DNA from: Reyranella sp.
Lineage (GTDB): Bacteria; Pseudomonadota; Alphaproteobacteria; Reyranellales; Reyranellaceae
Length of the DNA: 64,000 nucleotides
Assembly: GCF_017305915.1 (NCBI RefSeq)
Contig: NZ_JAFKJN010000005.1
Location: 1 to 64,000, forward strand
Direction of reading: 5' to 3'
Part shown: positions 53,997 through 63,474 of the stretch, one piece after another
How positions within the stretch are numbered: the first letter of the stretch is position 1
Layout of the letters: every line of letters starts with the position of its first letter
Notes under the pieces: model-generated
Seen by the model: only the letters and a program-made list of their open reading frames with translations
Told to the model about the DNA's origin: nothing
The model's database searches: none
Made by a program: the position numbers and the translations under genes

Positions 53997-55297
53997 GCGA
54001 TGGCGGCCATCGCACGGTCGGCCGCCGCCAGCGTCTCGTCGATGATCGCCTCGTCGTGAGCGACCGACAGGAAGAACTTCGCGTTCTGGTTGGTGCGGAT
54101 GCCCTCTTCCTGCAGCGCCGTGTGGAAGGCCAGCGCCTTGTCTCGATCGCAGGCGACTGATTCGCGGTAGTTGCGCGGCGGTGCGCCCTCGGTGAAGTAG
54201 ACCTGGAAGATCGCCGGCAGGCCTTGCACCTTCACCGGCATCTTGTGCTTCTCGGCGATCGCGGCGAGCCCCTGCATCAACCGCGTGCCGCGCGCTTCGA
54301 GGTCGCGATAGACCGCGCCATCATTGGCCTCCAGGACGTCGAGCGCCGCCAGCGCCGCCGCCATGCTCTGGACATTGCCGTTGTAAGTACCGCCGTGCAT
54401 CACGCCCTTGTCGAGTAGCGTGTCCATGACGTCGCGCCAGCCGCCGACCACGGCGAGCGGAAAGCCCGCGGCGACCGCCTTGGCGTAGATCGTGAGGTCG
54501 GCGGTGACGCCGTAGCGGCCCTGGGCACCGCGCAGGCCGACGCGGAAGCCGGTGATCACCTCGTCGCAGATGAACAGCGCACCGTTGTCGCGGCAGAGCG
54601 CGCGGACGCCGTCGAGATAGCCGGGAGCAGGCTCGGTCGGCCCGCCATTCACCATCACCGGCTCCATGATGACGGCGGCGATCTCGCCCTCGTGACGCTC
54701 GAACGCCTGCTTCAGGAGATCGAGGTCATTCCAGCCGGCGACGACGGTGTCTTCCAGCACGCTCGGCGGCATGCCGGGCGAGCCGGCCACCGGCACGGGT
54801 GAATCGGCCGGACCGGCCTCGTTCAGCGACGGGCGGGCGCTGATATAGGCCTGGTCGGTCCAGCCGTGATAATGGCCCTCGAACTTCAGGATCTTGGTGC
54901 GCCCGGTGAAGGCGCGGGCCAGGCGGAACGCCATCAGCACGGCCTCGGTGCCCGAGGTCGCGAAGCGCACCACCTCGATGCCCGGCAGCAGCCGGCAGAG
55001 CCGTTCGGCCAACTCGGTCTCGCGCGGATGCTGCGCGGCATAGACCTGGCCCTGCGCCAGCGAGGCGGCGACGGCGTCGATCACCGGCTTGGGCGCGTGC
55101 CCCAGGATGGCCGGGCCGTTGCCCAGCACGTAGTCGATGTGGACATTGCCGTCGATGTCGTAGAGCCGGGCGCCCTCGCCGCGCTCGAAGAACAGCGGCA
55201 CCGGCGCCGAGGCGTAGCGCACGTTGCTGCTGACGCCGCCGGCCAGCGTCCTGCGGGTGCGTTCATACAGTGCGATCGACTTGGCGTAGTTGCGCAT
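53993..55297 (-). CDS. Class III aminotransferase (glutamate-1-semialdehyde aminomutase-like)
   Basis: 434 residues, PLP-dependent. PLP-phosphate loop FATSGTEAVLMAFRLARAF, aromatic stack GHYHGWTDQ, LFICDEVITGFRVG (Asp245) and Schiff-base lysine K273 in LTIYAKAVAAGFPLAVVGG. Close in form to HemL but in a transporter operon, hence more likely a catabolic amine or beta-amino-acid aminotransferase. Start at 55297 is set by family length. First gene of the operon, 97 bases from the divergent GntR gene. Confidence 0.88.
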
Positions 55298-55350
55298 GGT
55301 CCCTCGACGAGCAAGAACGATGCCTTGCGCGCAACCCAGGGGCAATCGAA

Positions 55351-55366
55351 ATTTGTGATCACAAAT
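55351..55366. promoter_or_regulatory. Perfect 16-bp palindrome, candidate GntR operator
   Basis: ATTTGTGATCACAAAT lies midway in the 97-base divergent spacer, 53 bases before the aminotransferase start and 28 before the GntR start. TTGTGATCACAA-type sites fit the two-fold symmetric operators of FadR/VanR-group GntR regulators. It probably controls both directions. Confidence 0.7.
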
Positions 55367-55394
55367 CGGCGCGGCTGGTCTATGCTGCGGGCCG

Positions 55395-56138
55395 ATGGCA
55401 CCCAAGGCGCCCGTCGACACCTCGCTGCGCTCGCAGGTCTACGACTCCCTGCGCGATGCGCTGACGGCCGGCCGGTTCGCGCCGGGTCAAAAGCTTTCCT
55501 TCCGTTTCATCGCCGGCACCCTCGGCGTCAGCATGACCCCGGTGCGCGAGGCGGTGCGCCGGCTGGTCGCCGAGGGCGCGTTCGAGATGCGGCCCAACCG
55601 TTCGGTCCGTGTTCCGCTGATGACCCGCGACAAGATCCTCGAGCTGCGCGACATCCGCCTGGCGCTCGAGGGCCTGGCGACCGAGAAGGCGGCCGCCCTG
55701 ACGACGCGCGAGCACGCCACCAACCTGCGGCGGATCGCGACCGAGCTGATGGCCGTGCGCGCCCGCGGCGACACGGTCGCCGACCGCCAGAAGATCCGCG
55801 AGTTCCACTTCACCCTCTACGCCATCGCCAACCAGCCGACCTTGCTGCGCGTGATCGGGGGCCTGTGGCTGCAGACCGGCCCGTACCTGAACCTGCTCTA
55901 TCCCGACTTCATCGCCTCGTCGCGCGGTCCCGAACGGCGCCTGCGGATCGTCAAGGCGCTGCAGGCGCATGACGGCGCCACGGCGCAGCGCGAGATGCAG
56001 GGCGACATCGGCGACGCCCTCACCTACGTCGCCGGCCTTGCCGACGCCGAGGGCAACATTGCGCCGGCCCAGCCGGTCGAATCCAAACGCCGGCGGCGGC
56101 CTTCCCCGTCGCCCGCCGGCGCTCTAGCCTTCGCCTAA
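55395..56138 (+). CDS. GntR-family regulator (FCD domain)
   Basis: 247 residues. Winged HTH at the N-terminus: SLRSQVYDSLRDALTAGRFA, PGQKLSFRFIAGTLGVSMTP, VREAVRRLVAEGAFEMRPNR. The FCD effector domain follows (RDIRLALEGLATEKAAALTT, REFHFTLYAIANQPTLLRVI) with the metal-ligand-type His. Divergent from the aminotransferase/ABC operon and 16 bases ahead of the class IV aminotransferase, so both are likely targets. Confidence 0.9.
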   Translation: MAPKAPVDTSLRSQVYDSLRDALTAGRFAPGQKLSFRFIAGTLGVSMTPVREAVRRLVAEGAFEMRPNRSVRVPLMTRDKILELRDIRLALEGLATEKAAALTTREHATNLRRIATELMAVRARGDTVADRQKIREFHFTLYAIANQPTLLRVIGGLWLQTGPYLNLLYPDFIASSRGPERRLRIVKALQAHDGATAQREMQGDIGDALTYVAGLADAEGNIAPAQPVESKRRRRPSPSPAGALAFA

Positions 56139-56154
56139 CTGGAAAGGAAACGAG

Positions 56155-57084
56155 ATGGCCCAGCAGCTCAGCAATCAACGCATCGCGTGGTTCAACGGCA
56201 AGTTCATGCCGGAGAACCAGGTCATGATCCCGTTCCGCGACCGCAGCTGGAAGTACGGCGACGGCGCCTTCGACATGACCCGCACCTTCGAGGGCACGCC
56301 GTTCCGCCTCAAGGAGCACATCGACCGCTTCTACCGCTCGCTGCGCTACCTGCAGATCGACCCCGGCCTCTCGCCCAAGGAGATGGTGGCGCACAGCGAG
56401 GCTGTCGTGGAGAAGAACGAGCACCTGCGCGCCGCCGCCGGCGACTGGTGGGTCGGCCAGCGGGTCAGCCGCGGCGTCGACGCGGTCGGCGACGAGGGCT
56501 GGGAGCATACTGGCCCGAACGTGGTGATCGAGGTGCTGCCGCTGCCCTTCGCCAAGCGAGCCAAGCTCTACCGCGACGGCGCCGAGGTGTTCACGACGAC
56601 GACGCGCCGAATCGCGCCGTCGATGCTGTCGCCGCGCGCCAAGACGCACAACTACCTCAATATGATCATGGCCGAAAAACCGGTTAAGGCGCTCAAAGAA
56701 GACGCTTGGCCGCTGCTGCTCGACGAAAACGGCAACCTCGCCGAGGGCCTGGGCTCCAACATCTTCATCGTGCGCGAGGGCGAGCTGTTCACGCCGTCTG
56801 AGCGCTACGTGCTGCCGGGCGTCAGCCGGCAGATGACCATGGACATGGGCAAGAAGCTCGGCGTGAAGTGCACCGTCGGCGACATCGACATGTTCGACGC
56901 CGCCAACGCCGAGGAGATGTTCCTGACCTCGACCAGCCTCTGCATCCTGCCGGTCCGGGCGTTCAATGGCGCGGCCGTGGGCGACGGCAAGATCCCGGGC
57001 CCGATCACCAAGAAGCTGATCAACGCCTACTCCAAGGATGTCGGCTGCGATTTCGTCGCCCAGTACCTGAAATTCCTGAACTAG
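56155..57084 (+). CDS. Class IV aminotransferase (BCAT/D-amino-acid transaminase fold)
   Basis: 309 residues, PLP fold type IV. IAWFNGKFMPENQVMIPFRD, RSWKYGDGAFDMTRTFEGTP, FRLKEHIDRFYRSLRYLQID, Schiff-base lysine K163 in SPRAKTHNYLNMIMAE, and phosphate-binding LAEGLGSNIFIVREGELFTP. Could be a branched-chain, D-amino-acid or (R)-amine transaminase; sequence alone does not settle it. GGAAAGGAAA precedes the ATG. Grouped with the GntR gene. Confidence 0.87.
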   Translation: MAQQLSNQRIAWFNGKFMPENQVMIPFRDRSWKYGDGAFDMTRTFEGTPFRLKEHIDRFYRSLRYLQIDPGLSPKEMVAHSEAVVEKNEHLRAAAGDWWVGQRVSRGVDAVGDEGWEHTGPNVVIEVLPLPFAKRAKLYRDGAEVFTTTTRRIAPSMLSPRAKTHNYLNMIMAEKPVKALKEDAWPLLLDENGNLAEGLGSNIFIVREGELFTPSERYVLPGVSRQMTMDMGKKLGVKCTVGDIDMFDAANAEEMFLTSTSLCILPVRAFNGAAVGDGKIPGPITKKLINAYSKDVGCDFVAQYLKFLN

Positions 57085-57164
57085 GAAGGAATCGACTGAG
57101 GGGTATCGTTCCACAGCCGAAATCTGGACAATAGCGGGGCACGAACGAGGGGGAGACTCGGGAC

Positions 57165-58436
57165 ATGCTCTGGTACCAGAAACCCGCCGTCGAGGGCGTC
57201 GTCGTGGCGCCCGATGAGCGCCTGCCGTGGCCACAGACCACGGCGCTCGGCCTGCAGCACGTTGTCGCCATGTTCGGCTCGACAGTGCTGGCGCCGATCC
57301 TGATGGGCTTCGATCCCAATGTCTGCGTGCTGATGAGCGGCGTCGGCACGCTGATCTTCTTCGCCGTCACCGGCGGCAAGGTGCCGAGCTATCTCGGTTC
57401 CTCCTTCGCCTTCATCTCGGTGGTGATCGTGGCGAGCGCCTACGGCGGCAAGGGCGCCAACGGCAACATCGCGGTGGCGCTGGGCGGCATCATCGCCGCC
57501 GGCGCGGTCTATGCCGTGATCGCCTTCGCCGTCATGGCGACCGGCACGCGCTGGATCGAGCGGCTGATGCCGCCGGTCGTCACCGGCTCGATCGTCGCCG
57601 TGATCGGCCTCAACCTGGCGTCTATCCCGGTCAAGAACATGGCGTCGACCGAGTTCGACGCCTGGATGGAGCTGGTGACCTTCGTCTCGATCGCCCTGGT
57701 GGCCGTGTTCACGCGCGGCATGGTGAGGCGACTGCTGATCCTGGTCGGCCTGGCGATCGCCACCATCGTTTATGCCGTGCTGGCCAACGGCATGGGCCTC
57801 GGCAAGCCGGTCGACGGCACGGCGATCGCCAATGCCGCCTGGCTCGGCGTGCCACACTTCACGACGCCGGTGTTCGACGCCAAGGCGCTGGTGCTGATCG
57901 CGCCGGTCGCGCTGATCCTGGTGGCGGAGAATCTCGGCCACCTGAAGGCCGTCTCCGCCATGACCGGACGCGACATGGACCCCTATCTCGGCCGCGCCTT
58001 CCTGGGCGATGCCATCGCCACCATGGCCTCGGGCGCGGTCGGCGGCACCGGCGTCACCACTTACGCCGAGAATATCGGCGTGATGGCGGCGACCCGCATC
58101 TATTCGACGGCGCTGTTCGTGGTCGCCGCGCTGTTCGCCATCCTGCTCGGCTTTTCCCCGAAGTTCGGCGCGCTGATCACATCGATCCCGCTCGCGGTCA
58201 TGGGCGGCGTCAGCATCGTGATCTTCGGCCTGATCACCGTGACCGGCGTGCGCATCTGGGTCGACAACAAGGTCGACTTCGCCGACAGCCGCAACCTGCT
58301 GGTCGCGGCGATCACCCTGGTGCTGGGCACCGGCGACTTCACCCTGAAGTTCGGCGGCTTCGCGCTGGGCGGCATCGGCACGGCTACCTTCGGCGCCATC
58401 CTCTTGTACGCCGTCCTGAGCCGCGGCCGCTCCTAG
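57165..58436 (+). CDS. Nucleobase:cation symporter NCS2 (uracil/xanthine permease type)
   Basis: 423 residues, about 14 TM segments of the UraA fold. TALGLQHVVAMFGSTVLAPI, GGKVPSYLGSSFAFISVVIV, LVAENLGHLKAVSAMTGRDM (substrate-site Glu/His block) and GGTGVTTYAENIGVMAATRI are diagnostic, near UraA/RutG. Imports uracil or a related pyrimidine with protons. 80 bases after the aminotransferase; a link to pyrimidine or beta-alanine metabolism is inferred. Confidence 0.9.
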   Translation: MLWYQKPAVEGVVVAPDERLPWPQTTALGLQHVVAMFGSTVLAPILMGFDPNVCVLMSGVGTLIFFAVTGGKVPSYLGSSFAFISVVIVASAYGGKGANGNIAVALGGIIAAGAVYAVIAFAVMATGTRWIERLMPPVVTGSIVAVIGLNLASIPVKNMASTEFDAWMELVTFVSIALVAVFTRGMVRRLLILVGLAIATIVYAVLANGMGLGKPVDGTAIANAAWLGVPHFTTPVFDAKALVLIAPVALILVAENLGHLKAVSAMTGRDMDPYLGRAFLGDAIATMASGAVGGTGVTTYAENIGVMAATRIYSTALFVVAALFAILLGFSPKFGALITSIPLAVMGGVSIVIFGLITVTGVRIWVDNKVDFADSRNLLVAAITLVLGTGDFTLKFGGFALGGIGTATFGAILLYAVLSRGRS

Positions 58437-58460
58437 AGCGCGCTGACATTAGGTCGAATC

Positions 58461-58587
58461 CCGTCGTCCCGACCGGAGCGCCGAAGGCGCGTAGCCGAGG
58501 GACCTTGTCTCAACAACGAGCGGCAAACCGCGGAAACGAGGTCCCTCCACTGCGCCGAGCTTCGCTCGGCTTCGGTCGGGACGACGG
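58461..58587. repeat. Palindromic intergenic repeat, family A copy 2
   Basis: CCGTCGTCCCGACCGGAGCG at one end faces TTCGGTCGGGACGACGG at the other, with inner blocks AGCCGAGGGACCTTGTCTC and GAGGTCCCTCCACTGCGCC. It shares these blocks with the element in front of pbpC (44498-44590), but has a longer centre. It separates two convergent genes. Confidence 0.85.
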
Positions 58588-58606
58588 AAGCTCAAATCAT
58601 CCCGCT

Positions 58607-58966
58607 TTAAGCGCGGCGCCAGACGATCTGCTGCGACCGCTTGGTGCCCGGCAGGAAATCAGGGCCCGAGAGGGTCAACCGGTCGCCGTCGAGCGCGATG
58701 CGGCGGGTCGAGCGCACGCCGATCAGCGCCGGGTTGGTCGACAACTCGATCGAATGGAAGACCGTGCCGTCGGCGATCTCGTAGCGGCCGGCATAGGCGA
58801 AGCACTCGCTCCTGTCGGCGCGCATGATGGTGGCGCTGACCTGGCCCGTCGGCGTGTAGAGGATGTAGCCCTTGGCGTCCGGCCCCATTGGGTATTCCGG
58901 CGGCCGGCCGTCCTCGTAGACGAACGACCAGCTCTCGAGCCGCCAGCCGCCGAGCAGCTCCCTCAT
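58607..58966 (-). CDS. Lipocalin-like domain protein
   Basis: 119 residues of the small lipocalin-like family. It begins MRELLGGWRLESWSFVYEDG and shows GYILYTPTGQVSATIMRADR, YAGRYEIADGTVFHSIELST and RLTLSGPD. Binds an unknown small ligand. Its start overlaps the MccA stop (ATGA), so it is the last gene of the leucine-catabolism operon. Confidence 0.8.
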   Translation of the reverse strand: MRELLGGWRLESWSFVYEDGRPPEYPMGPDAKGYILYTPTGQVSATIMRADRSECFAYAGRYEIADGTVFHSIELSTNPALIGVRSTRRIALDGDRLTLSGPDFLPGTKRSQQIVWRRA

Positions 58967-60942
58967 TCGAACTCGACCAACTCGGCGCCTTCGGGCACCT
59001 GCTCGCCGACGCCGTAGCGCACGCTCTTGACCGTGCCGTCGGCCGGGGCGGCCAACGTGTGCTCCATCTTCATCGCCTCGAGCACCAGCAGCGGCTGGCC
59101 GCGGCTCACCGTGTCGCCGGCCTTGACCTTGAGGTCGATGATCTTGCCCGGCAGCGGCGAGCGCACTGAACCCTCGCCCGCCGCGACCGCCTCGTACTGC
59201 GTGACGTCGAGCGGATCGACCAGGCGCAGGCGCTGGCTGCCGCCGTCGGCGAACAGCGTGTAGTCGGTGCCGTCGGCCACCTGGCGACGCACCACCGCCG
59301 CGGTGAAGGTGTCGTTGCCGAGGCGAATCGCCAGCCGGCCGTCGCCGCGCTGCACGCTGGCTTCGACGGGTCCGCCCGGCAGGCCGAGCTCCAGCATGCC
59401 GGATCGCAAGCGGCGCACGATCACGGCGACCTCGCGTTCGCCGTCCTTCCAGTGGACCTCGTCATGACCGACTTCGAGGAGGCGGAAGCCGTTCTTCTGA
59501 TCCCATGGATCGTTCGATCGCGGCGTCGATTCGGCGACACGGGCGAGCGTCGCGATGGCGAAGGCGCGGTCGTCGGCCTGGCCCATCTTCGCGAACAGCT
59601 CGTCGCGGTGCCGCTCGATGAAGCCGGTGTCGACCTCGCCGCCGACGAAGGCCGGGTGCGAGCACAGCGCCTTCAGCAGGCCGGCATTGGTGGTGACGCC
59701 GACGACCTCGGTCTCGCCCATCAGCGCCGCCATGCGCCGCATCGTCGAGGTGCGGTCGCGGTCGTGCACGATCACCTTGGCGATCATCGGATCGTAGTAC
59801 GGCGTGACGGTGTCGCCTTCGCGCACGCCGGTGTCGACGCGCACATGCAGGCCCTCGGTCGGGAGCCGCAGATGCACCAGGGTGCCGGTCGAGGGCAGGA
59901 AGTTGCGGTTGGGATCCTCGGCATAGAGCCGGACCTCGACCGCGTGGCCGTCGATGCGAAGCTGGTCCTGGGTCAGCGGCATCTTCCCGCCCGAGGCGAC
60001 CACGAGCTGCCACTCCACCAGGTCCTGGCCGGTGATCATCTCGGTGACCGGATGCTCGACCTGCAGGCGGGTGTTCATCTCCATGAAGTAGAAGGTGCCG
60101 TCCTGATTGGCGATGAACTCGACGGTGCCGGCGCCGACATAGCCGATCGCCTTGGCCGCAGCGACGGCCGCTTCGCCCATCTGCTTGCGCCGCGCCGGGT
60201 CCATGTTGGGCGCCGGCGCCTCCTCGATCACCTTCTGATGGCGGCGCTGGATCGAGCAGTCGCGCTCGAACAGGTAGAGGCAGTTGCCGTGGCTGTCGGC
60301 GAAGACCTGGATCTCGATGTGGCGTGGCCGCGTCAGGTACTTCTCGACCAGCACGTGATCGTCGGCGAACGACGCCTTGGCTTCGCGCTTGGCGCCGGCG
60401 AGCGCGTCGCCGAACTTCGCGGCTTCCTCGACCACGCGCATGCCCTTGCCGCCGCCGCCGGCCGACGCCTTGATCAGCACCGGGAAGCCGATGCGCTGCG
60501 CCTCTTTCGCCAGCAGCTCCGGCGACTGGTCGTCGCCATGATAGCCCGGCACCAGAGGCACCCTGGCCTTCTCCATGATCTTCTTGGCTTCGCTCTTGGA
60601 ACCCATGGCGCGGATCGCCGCCGGCGGCGGGCCGATGAACACCACGCCCGCCTGCCCGCAGGCCTCGGCAAAGCCGGCATTCTCCGACAAAAAGCCGTAG
60701 CCCGGATGAATCGCCTGCGCGCCCGCCCGCTTCGCGGCGTCGAGGATCTTGTCGACCACCAGGTAGCTCTCGCGCGCCGCGGAGCCGCCGATATGCACCG
60801 CCTCGTCGGCCATCGCGACATGGCGAGCACCGCGGTCGGCGTCTGAATAGACGGCGGTCGTTTTGATGCCCATGCGCCGCGCCGTCTTGATGACGCGGCA
60901 GGCGATCTCGCCGCGGTTGGCGATCAGGATCTTGGAGAACAT
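58963..60942 (-). CDS. liuD: Methylcrotonyl-CoA carboxylase, biotin-containing alpha subunit
   Basis: 659 residues. Biotin carboxylase domain: FSKILIANRGEIACRVIKTA, HPGYGFLSENAGFAEACG, KASAGGGGKGMRVVE (ATP grasp) and FMEMNTRLQVEHPVTEMI. The C-terminal BCCP domain has VLEAMKMEHTLAAPADG with biotinyl lysine K625. The carboxyltransferase and crotonase genes beside it point to methylcrotonyl-CoA (leucine) rather than propionyl-CoA. TGATG overlap with the crotonase gene. Confidence 0.92.
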   Translation of the reverse strand: MFSKILIANRGEIACRVIKTARRMGIKTTAVYSDADRGARHVAMADEAVHIGGSAARESYLVVDKILDAAKRAGAQAIHPGYGFLSENAGFAEACGQAGVVFIGPPPAAIRAMGSKSEAKKIMEKARVPLVPGYHGDDQSPELLAKEAQRIGFPVLIKASAGGGGKGMRVVEEAAKFGDALAGAKREAKASFADDHVLVEKYLTRPRHIEIQVFADSHGNCLYLFERDCSIQRRHQKVIEEAPAPNMDPARRKQMGEAAVAAAKAIGYVGAGTVEFIANQDGTFYFMEMNTRLQVEHPVTEMITGQDLVEWQLVVASGGKMPLTQDQLRIDGHAVEVRLYAEDPNRNFLPSTGTLVHLRLPTEGLHVRVDTGVREGDTVTPYYDPMIAKVIVHDRDRTSTMRRMAALMGETEVVGVTTNAGLLKALCSHPAFVGGEVDTGFIERHRDELFAKMGQADDRAFAIATLARVAESTPRSNDPWDQKNGFRLLEVGHDEVHWKDGEREVAVIVRRLRSGMLELGLPGGPVEASVQRGDGRLAIRLGNDTFTAAVVRRQVADGTDYTLFADGGSQRLRLVDPLDVTQYEAVAAGEGSVRSPLPGKIIDLKVKAGDTVSRGQPLLVLEAMKMEHTLAAPADGTVKSVRYGVGEQVPEGAELVEFE

Positions 60943-61724
60943 CAGACGGCCCACTTCGGTTTGCGCTTGTCGAGGAATGCCCGCATGCCTTCGAGCGCTT
61001 CCTCGCTGACGCACTGGTTGGCGACCTCGCCGCCGAGGATCTCGGCGGCGTCGGAATCGTGCGGCAAGGCGCTGATCTGGGTGACCAGCTTCTTGACCAG
61101 CGTCTGCACCGACGGCGCGCCGAGCTTCAGCTCGCCGGCCAGTGTCGCGACCGTGGCGTCGAGCCCTGCCGGCTCGACCACCTGGTCGACCAGGCCGACG
61201 CGCAGCGCGGTCGCCGCGTCGAACGTGCCGCCATGCATCAGGAGCTGCCGCGCGACCCGCGGGCCGACCGCCTCGATCAGCACCGGGATGGCGATGCCGG
61301 CCAACAGGCCGTTGCGCACCGAGGTCAGCCCGAAGCGCGCCGCCGAGGACGCGACCGCGAAGTCGCAGGCCAGCATCAGTCCGACGCCGCCGCCGACGGC
61401 CGCGCCATGGACCCGAGCGATCGACGGCTTGGGAAACTCGTAGACCGCCTGCACCGCCGCCATCAGCGCGTCGGCGAAGGCATGCCGCGTGATGGCGTCG
61501 AGCCCGGGCCAGCCCAGCACCCAGTTGAAGTCGCCGCCGGCCGAGAAGATCGCGCCCTCGCCGGCCAGCACCATCACCCGCACCGAATCGTCGGCAGCGA
61601 AGGCCTCGACCGCGTCTCGGATCGCGCGCGCGGTGTCGGCGTCGAGCGAGTTCATATCGTCGCCGCGGTTGAGCCGCAGCGTGCCGACGCCGCCTGCGAC
61701 CGAGGTCAGGATCGACGGACGCAT
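60942..61724 (-). CDS. Enoyl-CoA hydratase/isomerase family protein with altered active site
   Basis: 260 residues, crotonase fold, in the position of methylglutaconyl-CoA hydratase (LiuC). Oxyanion-hole segments are kept: IFSAGGDFNWV and HGAAVGGGVGLMLACDF. The two usual acidic residues are missing: 'GGGxE' is GGGVG (G115), and the 'SEVRxGL' glutamate is S135 in FGLTSVRNGLLAG. It may be a poor hydratase or do other crotonase chemistry. ATG at 61724 (a GTG one codon earlier is possible). Confidence 0.85.
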   Translation of the reverse strand: MRPSILTSVAGGVGTLRLNRGDDMNSLDADTARAIRDAVEAFAADDSVRVMVLAGEGAIFSAGGDFNWVLGWPGLDAITRHAFADALMAAVQAVYEFPKPSIARVHGAAVGGGVGLMLACDFAVASSAARFGLTSVRNGLLAGIAIPVLIEAVGPRVARQLLMHGGTFDAATALRVGLVDQVVEPAGLDATVATLAGELKLGAPSVQTLVKKLVTQISALPHDSDAAEILGGEVANQCVSEEALEGMRAFLDKRKPKWAV

Positions 61725-61731
61725 CACGACC

Positions 61732-63339
61732 TCACATCCGGAACACGCCGAACCTGGTCGGGCCGATCGGCTGGTTCATCGCCGCCGACAGGCCGAGCGC
61801 CAGCGCCATGCGCGTGTCGACCGGATCGAGGATGCCGTCGTCCCACAGCCGCGCCGTAGCGTAGTAGGGATGGCCCTCGCGCTCGTACTGGTCGAGGATC
61901 GGCTGCTTGAAAGCGGCCTCTTCCTCCTTCGACCACTGCCCGCCCTTGGCCTCGATGTTGTCGCGCCGCACGGTCGCCAGCACCGACGCCGCCTGCTCGC
62001 CGCCCATCACCGAAATACGCGCCGACGGCCACATCCACAGGAAGCGCGGGCTGTAGGCGCGGCCGCACATGCCGTAGTTGCCGGCGCCGTAGCTGCCGCC
62101 GACGATCACCGTGAACTTCGGCACGCCGACGGTCGAAACCGCGGTCACCATCTTGGCGCCGTCGCGCGCGATGCCGCCCGCCTCGTACTTGCGGCCGACC
62201 ATGAAGCCCGTGATGTTCTGCAGGAACAAGAGCGGAATGCCGCGCTGGCCGCACAGCTCGATGAAGTGCGCGGCCTTGAGCGCCGATTCGTTGAACAGGA
62301 TGCCGTTGTTGCCGACGATGCCGATCGGATGGCCCCAGATGCGGGCGAAGCCGGTGACCAGCGTCGTGCCGTAGAGGTGCTTGAACTCGTCGAGCTCGCT
62401 GTTGTCGACCAGGCGCGCGATCACCTCGCGGATGTCGTAGGGCGTGCGGCCGTCGGTCGGGATCACGCCGTACAGCTCCTCGGCGGCGTAGCGCGGCTCG
62501 ACCGGCGGCAGCAGCGCGAGCGACGGCTGCTTCTTCCAGTTGAGGTTGGCGACGATGCGCCTGACCATGCCCAGCGCATGGCTGTCGTTGTGCGCGTAGT
62601 GGTCGGCGACCCCCGACGTGCGGGCATGCACGTCGGCGCCGCCCAGGTCCTCGGCGCTCACGATCTCGCCGATCGCCGCCTTCACCAGCGGCGGGCCACC
62701 GAGGAAGATCGTGCCCTGCTTGCGCACGATGATGGTCTCGTCGCTCATCGCCGGCACGTAGGCGCCGCCCGCCGTGCACGAGCCCATAACGCAGGCGATC
62801 TGCGGAATGCCTTGCGCCGACATGTTGGCCTGGTTGTAGAAGATGCGGCCGAAGTGGGTCTTGTCGGGGAAGACCTCAGGCCATTGCGGCAGGTTGGCGC
62901 CGCCGGAGTCCACGAGGTAGATGCATGGCAGCCGGTTCTCCATCGCGACTTCCTGCGCCCGGAGATGCTTCTTCACCGTCATCGGATAGTAGGTGCCGCC
63001 CTTCACCGTGGCGTCGTTGCACACGATCACGCACTCGACGCCGCTCACCCGGCCGACGCCGGTGATCACGCCCGAGCCCGGCGCCTCGTTGTCGTACATG
63101 TCCATGGCGGCAAGCGGCGACAGCTCGAGGAACGGCGAGCCTGGATCGAGCAGCGCCCTGACCCGCTCGCGCGGCAACAGCTTGCCGCGCGAGACGTGGC
63201 GCTTGCGCGAGTCCTTGCCGCCGCCCAGCCGCACTTGGTCGGTGCGCGTCTTGAGGTCGGCGACCAGCCCGCGCATCGCCTCGGCGTTGCGCTTGAAGGT
63301 GTCGGAACGGGTATCGATCTGCGAAGCGAGGACTGTCAT
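61732..63339 (-). CDS. liuB: Methylcrotonyl-CoA carboxylase, carboxyltransferase beta subunit
   Basis: 535 residues of the acyl-CoA carboxyltransferase family. [56 protein letters not shown] and [27 protein letters not shown] are characteristic of MccB/LiuB. Transfers CO2 from biotin to 3-methylcrotonyl-CoA. First gene of the minus-strand operon liuB, crotonase, liuD, lipocalin-like; the isovaleryl-CoA dehydrogenase gene is not in the window. Confidence 0.93.
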   Translation of the reverse strand: MTVLASQIDTRSDTFKRNAEAMRGLVADLKTRTDQVRLGGGKDSRKRHVSRGKLLPRERVRALLDPGSPFLELSPLAAMDMYDNEAPGSGVITGVGRVSGVECVIVCNDATVKGGTYYPMTVKKHLRAQEVAMENRLPCIYLVDSGGANLPQWPEVFPDKTHFGRIFYNQANMSAQGIPQIACVMGSCTAGGAYVPAMSDETIIVRKQGTIFLGGPPLVKAAIGEIVSAEDLGGADVHARTSGVADHYAHNDSHALGMVRRIVANLNWKKQPSLALLPPVEPRYAAEELYGVIPTDGRTPYDIREVIARLVDNSELDEFKHLYGTTLVTGFARIWGHPIGIVGNNGILFNESALKAAHFIELCGQRGIPLLFLQNITGFMVGRKYEAGGIARDGAKMVTAVSTVGVPKFTVIVGGSYGAGNYGMCGRAYSPRFLWMWPSARISVMGGEQAASVLATVRRDNIEAKGGQWSKEEEAAFKQPILDQYEREGHPYYATARLWDDGILDPVDTRMALALGLSAAMNQPIGPTRFGVFRM

Positions 63340-63382
63340 GTCCCGGCCAAACTGCCCGGACCACGCCGCCGGTTCAAGTGCA

Positions 63383-63467
63383 CCTCACCCTGAGGAGCGG
63401 CCCGCAGGGCCGCGTCTCGAAGGGTGGGATCAAAAACTTGTCTGTACGCGAGCTCCTCAGGATGAGG
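63383..63467. repeat. Palindromic intergenic repeat, family B
   Basis: CCTCACCCTGAGGAGC (63383-63398) faces GCTCCTCAGGATGAGG (63452-63467), with an inner GCGGCCC-GCA-GGGCCGC stem and the tail CGTCTCGAAGGGTGGG. This is a type of short palindromic repeat common between alphaproteobacterial genes. It lies between the TRAP gene and liuB. Confidence 0.8.
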
Positions 63468-63474
63468 TATCCCG

